Counted from the stretch's first letter, positions 1-5,956 are shown. The stretch: DNA of 8,707 nucleotides from an uncultured Erysipelotrichaceae bacterium (GCA_905201565.1 CAJKOS010000072.1:1-8707), one strand, 5' to 3'. Notes: generated by a model from the sequence alone, not told the origin. Numbers and translations: made by a program.

Positions 1-4
1 CTGG

Positions 5-53
5 TCAATGGTCATCTACTGTCAGAATATTGTCCTTGACAAGGGGACCATTT
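5..53 (-). repeat. 47-bp direct repeat, copy 1, encoding a conserved 3' tail
   Basis: Bases 7-53 match 5240-5286 without gaps at 41 of 47 positions, in the same orientation. On the minus strand, bases 52-5 read as N-G-P-L-V-K-D-N-I-L-T-V-D-D-H then TGA. This frame directly follows the TGA stop of the cyclase-like gene (55-53), so the tail is in frame behind one stop codon. The repeat has 7-bp ends that are reverse complements (AATGGTC and GACCATT) and an internal CCTTGTCAAGG near-palindrome. It could be a coding remnant, a recombination site or a small dispersed element; the sequence does not decide between these. Confidence 0.8.
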
Positions 54-646
54 CACAGGTCACTGATTAATGTATCAAAATAATAAGACTGATTATACTT
101 TTTAATCAACTCTGTTTGTTTCTTTTTGAACATAGATCTCTGAAGTTTTGGCAGCTTATCATATATGGATTCAGAAATAGAAATGTGATCTATCAAAGCA
201 AGCCCCTGAAGTTTTGCCGCAAAATTACAAGCATAACCAATAGTAGTCAATTCTTCAGTTTGATCGCCTTTAAATGAAAATTCATAGAATTTACCATAAC
301 ACGCACCAGACTGTAGCTGAAAACGAACCAACGACTTATATTTCTTGATGTTTTGTGACATGAAAAATACTAGCTTTTGACTGTATTGTGTAACCGCAGA
401 AACAATCTCAAAACACCTAACAATATCATCGCTTATCACATACATATGCAACCGGGAACCGGTGATTTTTTCTATGACAAGTTCATCTCTGTAATGTTTT
501 TTACCATACAATTCAATTGAAGAAAAGAAAGTATCTAAAGCATGGATACTATGCCTGATTTCACCGGTTGACATTTCCTCATGCTCTATAACGTCATCGA
601 GATTTTTGATGTTTATATAAAAGTGAATACCATTGTTTCTTTCCAA
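53..646 (-). CDS. class III nucleotidyl-cyclase-like protein (degenerate catalytic site)
   Basis: This 197-residue protein resembles a single class III adenylate/guanylate cyclase domain. The clearest part is residues 134-150: TTIG, then N141, then AAKLQ, matching the family's substrate loop and its Asn-x3-Arg motif, except that the Arg is Lys (K145). Strand beta-1 (residues 7-16, HFYINIKNL) carries N12 where the first metal-binding Asp is expected. The second Asp appears kept at D73 (SDDIVRCF). T134 sits where adenylate cyclases have the base-reading Asp. There is no signal peptide or membrane segment, so it is probably cytosolic. The start is TTG at 646 because AAGGAGG (654-660) lies 7 nt upstream; no ATG fits better. 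It follows the HTH gene by 47 nt and is probably co-transcribed. It may be an active cyclase with altered substrate, or a non-catalytic nucleotide sensor. The cyclase fold is fairly sure, the activity is not. Confidence 0.7.
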   Translation of the reverse strand: MERNNGIHFYINIKNLDDVIEHEEMSTGEIRHSIHALDTFFSSIELYGKKHYRDELVIEKITGSRLHMYVISDDIVRCFEIVSAVTQYSQKLVFFMSQNIKKYKSLVRFQLQSGACYGKFYEFSFKGDQTEELTTIGYACNFAAKLQGLALIDHISISESIYDKLPKLQRSMFKKKQTELIKKYNQSYYFDTLISDL

Positions 647-667
647 ATGTTGACCTCCTTATTCAAG

Positions 668-698
668 ATATCACAGATCATATAATTATTATATCACA
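668..698 (-). promoter_or_regulatory. AT-rich palindrome and paired octamers between regulator and cyclase genes
   Basis: The short gap between the HTH gene and the cyclase gene contains a perfect palindrome, ATATAAT-A-ATTATAT (680-694), which overlaps the last base of the HTH stop codon. It lies between two direct copies of the octamer ATATCACA (668-675 and 691-698). Read on the minus strand, the palindrome includes TATAAT (693-688), a possible -10 box, but I see no convincing -35. It may give the cyclase gene a separate promoter or protein-binding site. This is inference. Confidence 0.35.
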
Positions 699-1119
699 AA
701 TATATTGATTCGTGCTTTGATAAAGCAATGTAAATCAAGTTAAAACATGTTAGACTTTGTACTGTATCGCGTTCATACCTTTCTATCGTATGTGGTTCTA
801 GATCAAGAAGTATTTCTAATTCTCTTTGTGATAGACGATATAGCAAACGAATGTTGTATATATCCTTGGATGAAAAAAGTCTTAGCTTTGTACGATATGC
901 ATCATGACCATTCTCAGAACTCTCTTCTTCCATCTCAATAGTCTGCCAGTCATTCATCTCTTCATCCGCAAATGCACAATGAAAGTATCGTTCATGAGAA
1001 TATACATCCTGATCATGAATTCTCCAATAGACTTTGCGGTCTCTTTCTTCCACAAAATGACGATGTCCACAAGCAGGACAATCCATTAGAACTTTGCGAA
1101 TCAACACATCATCCCTCAT
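694..1119 (-). CDS. MqsA-like zinc-finger/HTH antitoxin-type regulator
   Basis: The 141-residue protein has the two-part layout of MqsA/YgiT-type antitoxins. An N-terminal zinc-ribbon-like part has CPAC (C14, C17) and a later C48. A C-terminal Xre-type helix-turn-helix runs about residues 85-122 (IRLLYRLSQRELEILL, then TIERYE). MqsA itself uses two CxxC pairs; here the partner of C48 is A51, so the fourth ligand is missing or replaced. Antitoxins of this type bind palindromes at their own promoters, and a 19-bp palindrome lies 12 nt upstream of the start codon. The ATG at 1119 is preceded by GGAGG. No MqsR-type or Panacea-type partner is visible; the next gene downstream is the cyclase-like one. 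It is most likely an autorepressor of this two-gene unit. The family call rests on architecture and motifs only. Confidence 0.7.
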   Translation of the reverse strand: MRDDVLIRKVLMDCPACGHRHFVEERDRKVYWRIHDQDVYSHERYFHCAFADEEMNDWQTIEMEEESSENGHDAYRTKLRLFSSKDIYNIRLLYRLSQRELEILLDLEPHTIERYERDTVQSLTCFNLIYIALSKHESIYL

Positions 1120-1131
1120 AACCTTCCTCCC

Positions 1132-1150
1132 ATTTACATTGTATGTAAAT
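1132..1150. promoter_or_regulatory. 19-bp palindromic operator upstream of the HTH gene
   Basis: The sequence ATTTACATTGTATGTAAAT is two perfect 8-bp inverted arms (1132-1139 and 1143-1150) around a 3-nt spacer. It lies just upstream of the ribosome binding site of the HTH regulator, in the 54-bp gap after the ATPase gene. On the minus strand it contains TACAAT, a plausible -10 box, so a bound dimer would cover the promoter. No good -35 is seen. The position and symmetry fit an autoregulatory operator; binding by the neighbouring protein is inferred. Confidence 0.6.
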
Positions 1151-1173
1151 CTTTGGAAGAATTACATGACACA

Positions 1174-2289
1174 TTAACAATTTCTGAGCAAAAACATCAC
1201 ATCATAGACAGGAATGTATGTAACATTGCCTTCTTTGTGGATTTCTCTTTGTGTAGAAAGAACATAGATGTTCTGAATGTTGTCTATTGTCTTTACTACT
1301 TCCAGCATTTGTGCAGCATCTGCATAGGAACAGTCTGGTATTAATGGAACTACTGTATTTGTGTTTTTGTCATTGAATAACAGAATGTCTGAGTCTCTGT
1401 AGTTATATAGCTGAACACCATGAGAAACTGCTTCTGTATTGATAAATGTCGCAAATGTGATGTCTTCATAGTCTGGTTCCCTGAAGTCTGAGAATTCCAT
1501 GACACTGGTCATCATTCCCACATCATTGAAATATAGTTTTGTTTCAGTGTTCTCTTCCGAATGTAATGGGTATATCATATCAAAGACAATTGGAGCATGA
1601 ACACCATCTCTGTTCATGTTTCTTCCATAGAATTCACGGACATCGTGTTGCTGACGTCTGACTTCATCAATGTCTTTGTTTTTCAAAAATGCATCAACGA
1701 CTCCTGGCATACCACCAACAAAGAGATAGTCATTGAACATCTGTAAGACTCTTGCATGCATTTCTTCATTCAAAGAAAGACAAAGCCTGAAGTTCTCATA
1801 CATGGTTTCCAATGTGCTCTTCTGAATACCATTAGCCATGAGGTATTCTGTAAAGTCCATTGGTCGTATGGTCACAAACCGCAACAGATCTTTTGGCAGA
1901 GTTTCTGATTGTCTTAAACCAGTGCCAATGATGACATATGTGAATCTGTTTTCTTTGACAAGGTTTTTGAGTAAGTTGACAATCTTTGGATATGTCTCAA
2001 TTTCTTCAAAGACAACCAATGTATCATTACGCAAAGACAATGGTTTTTTGTAATATGTTTCTAATGCCTGGTAGAAGGCATCTGTCTTACCAATACCAGA
2101 AAACAGGTTTCTTTTGGTTTGTTTGTCTTCTTTGAAGTTTATTTCAATATAATGTTTGAATAACTTCTGTCCTGCATTGCGGACAAGTGTTCTTCTGCCA
2201 GTACCTGGTACACCATCTACGACAAGGATACTGCCTGCTTGTGATTGTAATTGATTTTCAATGACTGTAGTCATCTTCCGATATAACAT
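1174..2289 (-). CDS. DUF4143-family AAA-like ATPase, degenerate and shortened
   Basis: The 371-residue protein follows the layout of the common AAA/DUF4143 proteins. It has a P-loop region (G26 to T34), a Walker B-like strand (LVVFEEIE, residues 91-98), a sensor-like IIGTG (120-124), the linker MDFTEYLMANG (144-154), the signature YLFVGGMPGVVDAFL (188-202), and KLYFNDVGMM (251-260) from the C-terminal domain. Two things are unusual. In the P-loop the Lys and Ser/Thr of GK[ST] are R32 and R33, and the Walker B Asp is E95. Also, the stretch between the GGMP signature and KLYFNDVG is only about 50 residues, much shorter than is usual as I know the family. ATP hydrolysis may therefore be weak or lost. 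The ATG at 2289 follows a GGGAG site and lies 23 nt after the DUF1848 gene, so it is probably the last gene of the HNH operon. The role of this family is unclear. Confidence 0.75.
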   Translation of the reverse strand: MLYRKMTTVIENQLQSQAGSILVVDGVPGTGRRTLVRNAGQKLFKHYIEINFKEDKQTKRNLFSGIGKTDAFYQALETYYKKPLSLRNDTLVVFEEIETYPKIVNLLKNLVKENRFTYVIIGTGLRQSETLPKDLLRFVTIRPMDFTEYLMANGIQKSTLETMYENFRLCLSLNEEMHARVLQMFNDYLFVGGMPGVVDAFLKNKDIDEVRRQQHDVREFYGRNMNRDGVHAPIVFDMIYPLHSEENTETKLYFNDVGMMTSVMEFSDFREPDYEDITFATFINTEAVSHGVQLYNYRDSDILLFNDKNTNTVVPLIPDCSYADAAQMLEVVKTIDNIQNIYVLSTQREIHKEGNVTYIPVYDVMFLLRNC

Positions 2290-2312
2290 AATTTGTACTC
2301 CCTTTCCAACTA

Positions 2313-3248
2313 TTATACTTGATCAAATAGTGTCATCTGCCTTTCTTTAAAACTTTTTTGCTTAGCCTCATGAATGACATCTCCTTCTTCAAGATGTCCT
2401 GTTAACAATGATGAACAAGGATCATGCTGATGCATATTCCATATCACTTCATTTCGGCTTGCATTGGCATAACAATACCGGCACAGATGACCACAAGTAT
2501 TATATGCCCCAATATCAGCTGCTATATAGCAGGCACATTCTTTTCTTGCCCCCTGGTTCTTAGGAACATTGATCTTTGCATGAACTGCTTTCTCATATGT
2601 CTCTACTGTCATACACCCCCTGCAATCAGCTCCATATGGCGCAAGCTCATCTCCTTCTGCACATGGCTTCACTACCATGCCATATGCTTTGGCAATGTCG
2701 ATCATTGCCTTGCCAAGGCGCAGTCTCTCTTCCATTGGCACTTCCTGTACTTCAGGAAAGTTACGTCTCACCTTTGCATAAAGGTCAATGAAACTGATCA
2801 CACAGGTATCCGTATACCCGGCAAGACTTTGGGCAATCGTTTTGAATGCATGTAAATGGTACTCCATTGTGTACTTTTTGGACACAAAAATAGGATCATA
2901 TCTCCAACCAACACACTCTTTTCCAAGCAGTTTTGAAAGTGCAATGAAACTATCTATCACCGCATGCTTATCCACTACACCCGGTTCAATATCCCTTCCA
3001 TATGGTGTAATAGTCACAAACCAATACTGCCCATAACCCCTTAAAAGCTCCATTTTTGGTAACATCGGGGCAGGATTCTTTGTACAAAACCCAATGCAGT
3101 CAACCACCTCACGACTAAGACTATACCTCGTAACAAGCTTTGAATTATATGGATTACGTACCAACACATACCCTGCTCTTAATCTGTTCGCAAACCACTC
3201 ACTATAGAAAGCAGGAATGTCAGTACGCATACCAGTATTAATAATCAT
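2313..3248 (-). CDS. DUF1848 family Fe-S protein
   Basis: The 311-residue product matches DUF1848. The N-terminus has the family's MIINTGMRTDIPAFYSEW motif (R8-T9-D10) and VLVRNPYN (28-35), followed by a TIM-barrel-like middle with VTITPYGRDIEPG (78-90) and VISFIDLY (150-157). The C-terminus has a Cys-rich cluster: C196, C209, C212, C238, C240 and the CxxxCxxC triplet C252/C256/C259 (CGHLCRYCYAN). That triplet looks like a radical SAM-type 4Fe-4S site but lies at the wrong end of the protein for a classical radical SAM enzyme. The family is distantly reminiscent of spore-photolyase-like proteins; its reaction is not established to my knowledge. Length is normal and it looks intact. It follows the small ORF at 3263 by 14 nt, within an apparent operon. 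Confidence 0.85.
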   Translation of the reverse strand: MIINTGMRTDIPAFYSEWFANRLRAGYVLVRNPYNSKLVTRYSLSREVVDCIGFCTKNPAPMLPKMELLRGYGQYWFVTITPYGRDIEPGVVDKHAVIDSFIALSKLLGKECVGWRYDPIFVSKKYTMEYHLHAFKTIAQSLAGYTDTCVISFIDLYAKVRRNFPEVQEVPMEERLRLGKAMIDIAKAYGMVVKPCAEGDELAPYGADCRGCMTVETYEKAVHAKINVPKNQGARKECACYIAADIGAYNTCGHLCRYCYANASRNEVIWNMHQHDPCSSLLTGHLEEGDVIHEAKQKSFKERQMTLFDQV

Positions 3249-3262
3249 ATATGCCCCTCAAT

Positions 3263-3373
3263 CTATACGCACCAGAAATGAACTACGTCACCTTCAGGAT
3301 TTGCACAATATTCTTCCTGCAAATCCTTGAATAACTTCTTATCCAAAACCGTTACTTTTATCTTATGCTGCAT
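3263..3373 (-). CDS. 36-residue ORF, possibly a truncated TIGR04076-like protein
   Basis: A short frame reads MQHKIKVTVLDKKLFKDLQ and continues to EYCANPEGDVVHFWCV before TAG. It begins one base after the methyltransferase stop codon (TGATATG), and GGAAGG in the end of that gene is a suitable ribosome binding site, so translational coupling is likely. The beta-strand start (KIKVTVLDKKLF) followed by DLQEEY resembles the N-terminus of TIGR04076-type small proteins, which are normally around 90-120 residues. If so, this is a fragment. It could also be a genuine small protein. I cannot confirm the family by eye. Confidence 0.45.
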   Translation of the reverse strand: MQHKIKVTVLDKKLFKDLQEEYCANPEGDVVHFWCV

Positions 3374-3374
3374 A

Positions 3375-3962
3375 TCATCCTTCCTTTCGTAACAATGCAT
3401 TCAGCCATTTCTCTTTCCGCTTCTGCACATCACCTGATATCCATATCTCTTCTTTGATAAATCCTGGTACTTCTTTTATCAAAGCATCAAGCATCTCTTC
3501 ATGCATATCAAAGTAGTACCTGCCATTCCTGTAACCAGCAAAGTCACCATACTTGAATGACACATAGGCAACACCATTCTTCTTTAATGCCACATAAATC
3601 TTATGCATCACAAGAGATACTTCATCTCTATGACAATGTAACAAAGAAGCACAAGCCCATATACCATCATAGACTTCTTCATCACATAACGACATGAAGT
3701 CTTTACATACCACAGGCTGTTGTAATAACTTCTCTGCAAGCTTACAGATTGACTGACTGCCATCCATAGCAGTCACCACATAGCCTCTTTTCTTGAAGTA
3801 AAGACTATCCCTGCCGCTGCCACAACCAAGATCCAGTATCTTACCGCCATCTTTTACAAATGAAAGGAACCTGTCACATACCTCATGCATATCAGCTTTA
3901 ACAGTTTCCTTAACATAGCTTTCAGCATTCTTCTCATAATACTGTTCTGTCAATTTATCCAT
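3375..3962 (-). CDS. class I SAM-dependent methyltransferase
   Basis: This 195-residue Rossmann-fold methyltransferase has motif I at 42-50 (ILDLGCGSG), the acidic motif II residue D67 (VTAMDGS), D88 in CKDF for adenine binding, and motif IV at 99-109 (DGIWACASLLH). There is no DPPY/NPPY or Pro-Cys motif as in DNA methyltransferases, so a small-molecule or unknown substrate is more likely; the size and style resemble TehB-like enzymes. I place the start at ATG 3962, which overlaps the HNH gene's end by 8 nt (ATGGATAA). The longer frame would begin at GTG 3989 without a good ribosome binding site. The overlap means it is co-translated with the HNH protein, but pairing them as a restriction-modification system is not supported by motifs. 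Confidence 0.85.
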   Translation of the reverse strand: MDKLTEQYYEKNAESYVKETVKADMHEVCDRFLSFVKDGGKILDLGCGSGRDSLYFKKRGYVVTAMDGSQSICKLAEKLLQQPVVCKDFMSLCDEEVYDGIWACASLLHCHRDEVSLVMHKIYVALKKNGVAYVSFKYGDFAGYRNGRYYFDMHEEMLDALIKEVPGFIKEEIWISGDVQKRKEKWLNALLRKEG

Positions 3963-5079
3963 GGTACACCCACCGGTCTTTGAAACCACAATTCAAAGCA
4001 CTTGTATATACTGGTCGTATGACATTCTCTAACCTGTTGGCAAAGGTATCAAAAGACTCCTGCTGTTCAAACAACAAAGCTTTGATATGCATATCATTGA
4101 GGTTATTCTTTGCACACTTCTCAAATGCCTTATGGATCACTTCACTCTCATCAATTTTCTCTTTCATCGCATATTCCTGCTGACAAAGCCTCATGAAATA
4201 TATATCCCAATCTGGCAAGGCATTTCCTTTGCTGGAATTCACAGAAGGAATCGTTGGATTCAGATTCCACAATTCATCATGCACTACATAGGACCATGGC
4301 ACAAAGTGATCAATAGAAAGCGAAGTCTCTTTCGTCAACACATCACCTGTATAAATATCATAGAGTACAACACCAGCATCAAGCATTGTTTCATAATACT
4401 TTGTAACATGCGTCAGGTTTCTCTTCTCTGGTGGTTCAAGCTTATCCACAATACCAGGCACACCAGGATTGCGGCGCTGGAGATAGTGAATGAGACAATC
4501 CTCCAGCCATCCCTTCACAACCGCACCATTCTTGCGGAAGTAGGAAACCCACTTTGGACGAATGGTAATAGTAGTCTTCATACCATTGAAGGTACTATAG
4601 AAATAAATGGCATCTGCATAGGTATTGATACGTTCGATTTGTATATCCCATCCCTTTTTAAAGAAATCTTCTTTATGATGCATAAACAGGAATGGACTCT
4701 GTAAACGGTATGGAACATATTTAATCAACGCATTTCTGCATTCCCTGACAAATGCATCATCTGTTTTCTCAAGATACTGCACAAGAACAGATTTCTTTAC
4801 ATTGGATGGATACCCTTCTGTTTCTTTGATATGAAGAACAAGTTTCTCCAATGTGTCATTAGGACCAAGATTCAAATGATACTCTGTCACCATATACCAG
4901 GTATCGAGTATCATATGATTCACAATCTCTTCATAAGAAAGAACAACCGTATCACTTTCCTGTTTCAACACTTCTTCAAACAATGCCTTGAACCAGAAAA
5001 ACTTGTAACACTCCGTTGTACTGCCAAACAACCTGGATAAAGCATGTATTGAAACTTCACCCTCAGGAAGATATACCAT
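3955..5079 (-). CDS. HNH endonuclease domain protein
   Basis: The 374-residue protein has a helical N-terminal part of about 235 residues that I do not recognise, and an HNH core at about 240-290. The core shows IYTG (242-245), SIDHFVPWSYV with D257-H258, then LWNLNP (N272) and SVNSSKGNALPD (N281, K284). These are the metal-binding and catalytic positions of the beta-beta-alpha metal fold. The zinc-binding cysteines of many HNH proteins are absent (DIYTG in place of a CxxC), which occurs in other subfamilies. A nuclease acting on DNA is the expected role. The ATG at 5079 is supported by AAGGAG 8 nt upstream. It is the first gene of the operon running to 1174, preceded by a terminator. It may be a defence-type nuclease, with the N-terminal region as a target-sensing part; this is inference. 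Confidence 0.8.
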   Translation of the reverse strand: MVYLPEGEVSIHALSRLFGSTTECYKFFWFKALFEEVLKQESDTVVLSYEEIVNHMILDTWYMVTEYHLNLGPNDTLEKLVLHIKETEGYPSNVKKSVLVQYLEKTDDAFVRECRNALIKYVPYRLQSPFLFMHHKEDFFKKGWDIQIERINTYADAIYFYSTFNGMKTTITIRPKWVSYFRKNGAVVKGWLEDCLIHYLQRRNPGVPGIVDKLEPPEKRNLTHVTKYYETMLDAGVVLYDIYTGDVLTKETSLSIDHFVPWSYVVHDELWNLNPTIPSVNSSKGNALPDWDIYFMRLCQQEYAMKEKIDESEVIHKAFEKCAKNNLNDMHIKALLFEQQESFDTFANRLENVIRPVYTSALNCGFKDRWVYHG

Positions 5080-5101
5080 ACCCGTTTCTCCTTCTTCCTC
5101 T

Positions 5102-5130
5102 ATTGTACCGGAAAATGAAGAATCAGGAAA
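5102..5130 (-). promoter_or_regulatory. possible promoter for the HNH operon
   Basis: On the minus strand TACAAT (5107-5102) lies about 22 nt before the HNH start codon and would give a very short leader holding the AAGGAG site. The matching -35 region is only TTTCCT-like, so the call is weak. A promoter is nevertheless expected here because a terminator for the preceding gene lies at 5182-5224. Confidence 0.3.
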
Positions 5131-5181
5131 AAAAGCTGTCCAGGATTATCAATATCAGAAGATGTTTTCGTCGTGCACAGA

Positions 5182-5224
5182 AGTAAAAGAAAACCATGCA
5201 TGGCAACAACTGCCACACATGGTT
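5182..5224 (-). terminator. rho-independent terminator after the gene at 5308
   Basis: The hairpin has arms AACCATG (5192-5198) and CATGGTT (5218-5224), a CA/CA internal loop, inner arms TGGC and GCCA, and loop AACAACT. On the minus strand it is followed by a T-rich run (TTTTCTTTTACTT, 5191-5182 and just beyond). It ends the transcript of the unknown 175-residue gene and separates it from the HNH operon. Confidence 0.8.
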
Positions 5225-5237
5225 ATAACTTCACAAG

Positions 5238-5286
5238 TTAATGGTCATCTACTGTTAGAAATTTGTCCTTGACAAGGAAGCCATTT
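5238..5286 (-). repeat. 47-bp direct repeat, copy 2, encoding the conserved tail
   Basis: Bases 5240-5286 are the partner of 7-53 (41 of 47 identical, no gaps, same orientation). On the minus strand, 5285-5238 reads N-G-F-L-V-K-D-K-F-L-T-V-D-D-H then TAA. The frame stays open upstream to a TGA at 5345-5343, giving 34 codons with no ATG, GTG or TTG start, and it overlaps the 3' end of the unknown gene in a different frame. Of six mismatches between the copies, three fall at codon third positions. It sits between the unknown gene's stop and its terminator, so it is transcribed. Confidence 0.8.
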
Positions 5287-5307
5287 TGGAAAGACAGCTT
5301 TTGTACC

Positions 5308-5835
5308 TTAGCAGCACATATCTCTGCGCCTGCGCAAGATATTCAGTGCGCGCTCATACAAGACGGAATGCTTTGGACGGACGAAAAAATCAGAAATGTA
5401 AGTGATGAAGAATATCCTCGCTTTCCTGCAGCCCACGCTGCGCGTATAGGGAACTTCATACACCGCAGAACCAAGCCCAAAAAGATCTTCTTTCACACCA
5501 ATAATCACATCCAGCTCATCTGTCTTTCGGCAACGGTCAAGGTAGTACTCCATGACCTCATCCAGTGGCAATGCAACAAACGGATCTTTCATAAGCATTT
5601 CTATCGCATATGCATTTCCGTCTTTGTCTATGGACTCCGTTTCCAGATACATCTTCAAACCAGCAAATGGCTTATCAAAATCAGGTCCGATGCATGAACA
5701 GATTACAATATCCTCTTTTCCCATCACCTCACGAATCACCTTTTGTGTTGCCTTGATGTAATCCAAATACTGTTCTTCGAAATCCATTGCATCATTTTCT
5801 TCTGTAGCGAATCTGTCTTCTTTGTTATAGTTCAT
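5308..5835 (-). CDS. unrecognised 175-residue protein with Arg/Cys-rich C-terminus
   Basis: I do not recognise this protein. It starts at ATG 5835, chosen because AAGGAGG (5842-5848) lies 6 nt upstream; a longer in-frame reading lacks this. Residues 1-125 are acidic and look like an ordinary folded domain (MDFEEQYLDYIKATQKVIREVMGK first, then DIVICSCIGPDFDKP). Residues 126-175 are very different: basic, with RSVGCRKAR and a terminal RRRRDMCC, and the DNA here is richer in GC. In the same stretch another minus-strand frame opens and leads into the conserved tail of repeat copy 2. A frameshift near the 3' end, or replacement of the original C-terminus, would explain both facts. No membrane segment or signal peptide is evident. 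The terminator at 5182-5224 ends its transcript. Confidence 0.7.
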   Translation of the reverse strand: MNYNKEDRFATEENDAMDFEEQYLDYIKATQKVIREVMGKEDIVICSCIGPDFDKPFAGLKMYLETESIDKDGNAYAIEMLMKDPFVALPLDEVMEYYLDRCRKTDELDVIIGVKEDLFGLGSAVYEVPYTRSVGCRKARIFFITYISDFFVRPKHSVLYERALNILRRRRDMCC

Positions 5836-5956
5836 CTTTTTCCTCCTTTGCCACAACACGGCATAGCAATGACTATCTGATATTTCTATAGACATGAAAT
5901 TGCAGATTCCTCACAAAAGATGATGATTTCTTCAACATTTTCATTGAAAATCCAAG

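Noticed and set aside
7..53. Repeat as an integron attC site.
   Set aside because: It lies at gene 3' ends and has inverted ends, but lacks the RYYYAAC/GTTRRRY boxes and no integrase is seen.
5..55. Readthrough or recoding of the cyclase TGA to give a 213-residue protein.
   Set aside because: No selenocysteine-type stem or other recoding signal can be seen after the stop within the window; kept only as a possibility behind the tail observation.
53..646. Calling the cyclase-like gene a Pycsar cyclase.
   Set aside because: No TIR, membrane or other effector gene is adjacent, and two catalytic positions differ from active class III cyclases.
713..727. Short hairpin TGCTTTGATAAAGCA near the end of the HTH gene.
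   Set aside because: It is inside the coding sequence, has a short AT-rich stem and no T run, so it is unlikely to be a terminator.
4087..4704. A 205-codon plus-strand open frame.
   Set aside because: It lies fully antisense to the HNH gene, has no ribosome binding site and no protein-like motifs, and the opposite strand has clear HNH residues.
3375..5079. HNH plus methyltransferase as a restriction-modification system.
   Set aside because: The methyltransferase has no DNA-methylase catalytic motif (DPPY/NPPY or PC).
5263..5697. A 144-codon plus-strand open frame overlapping repeat copy 2.
   Set aside because: It is antisense to the unknown gene, which has an excellent ribosome binding site and a terminator on its own strand; the plus frame has neither.
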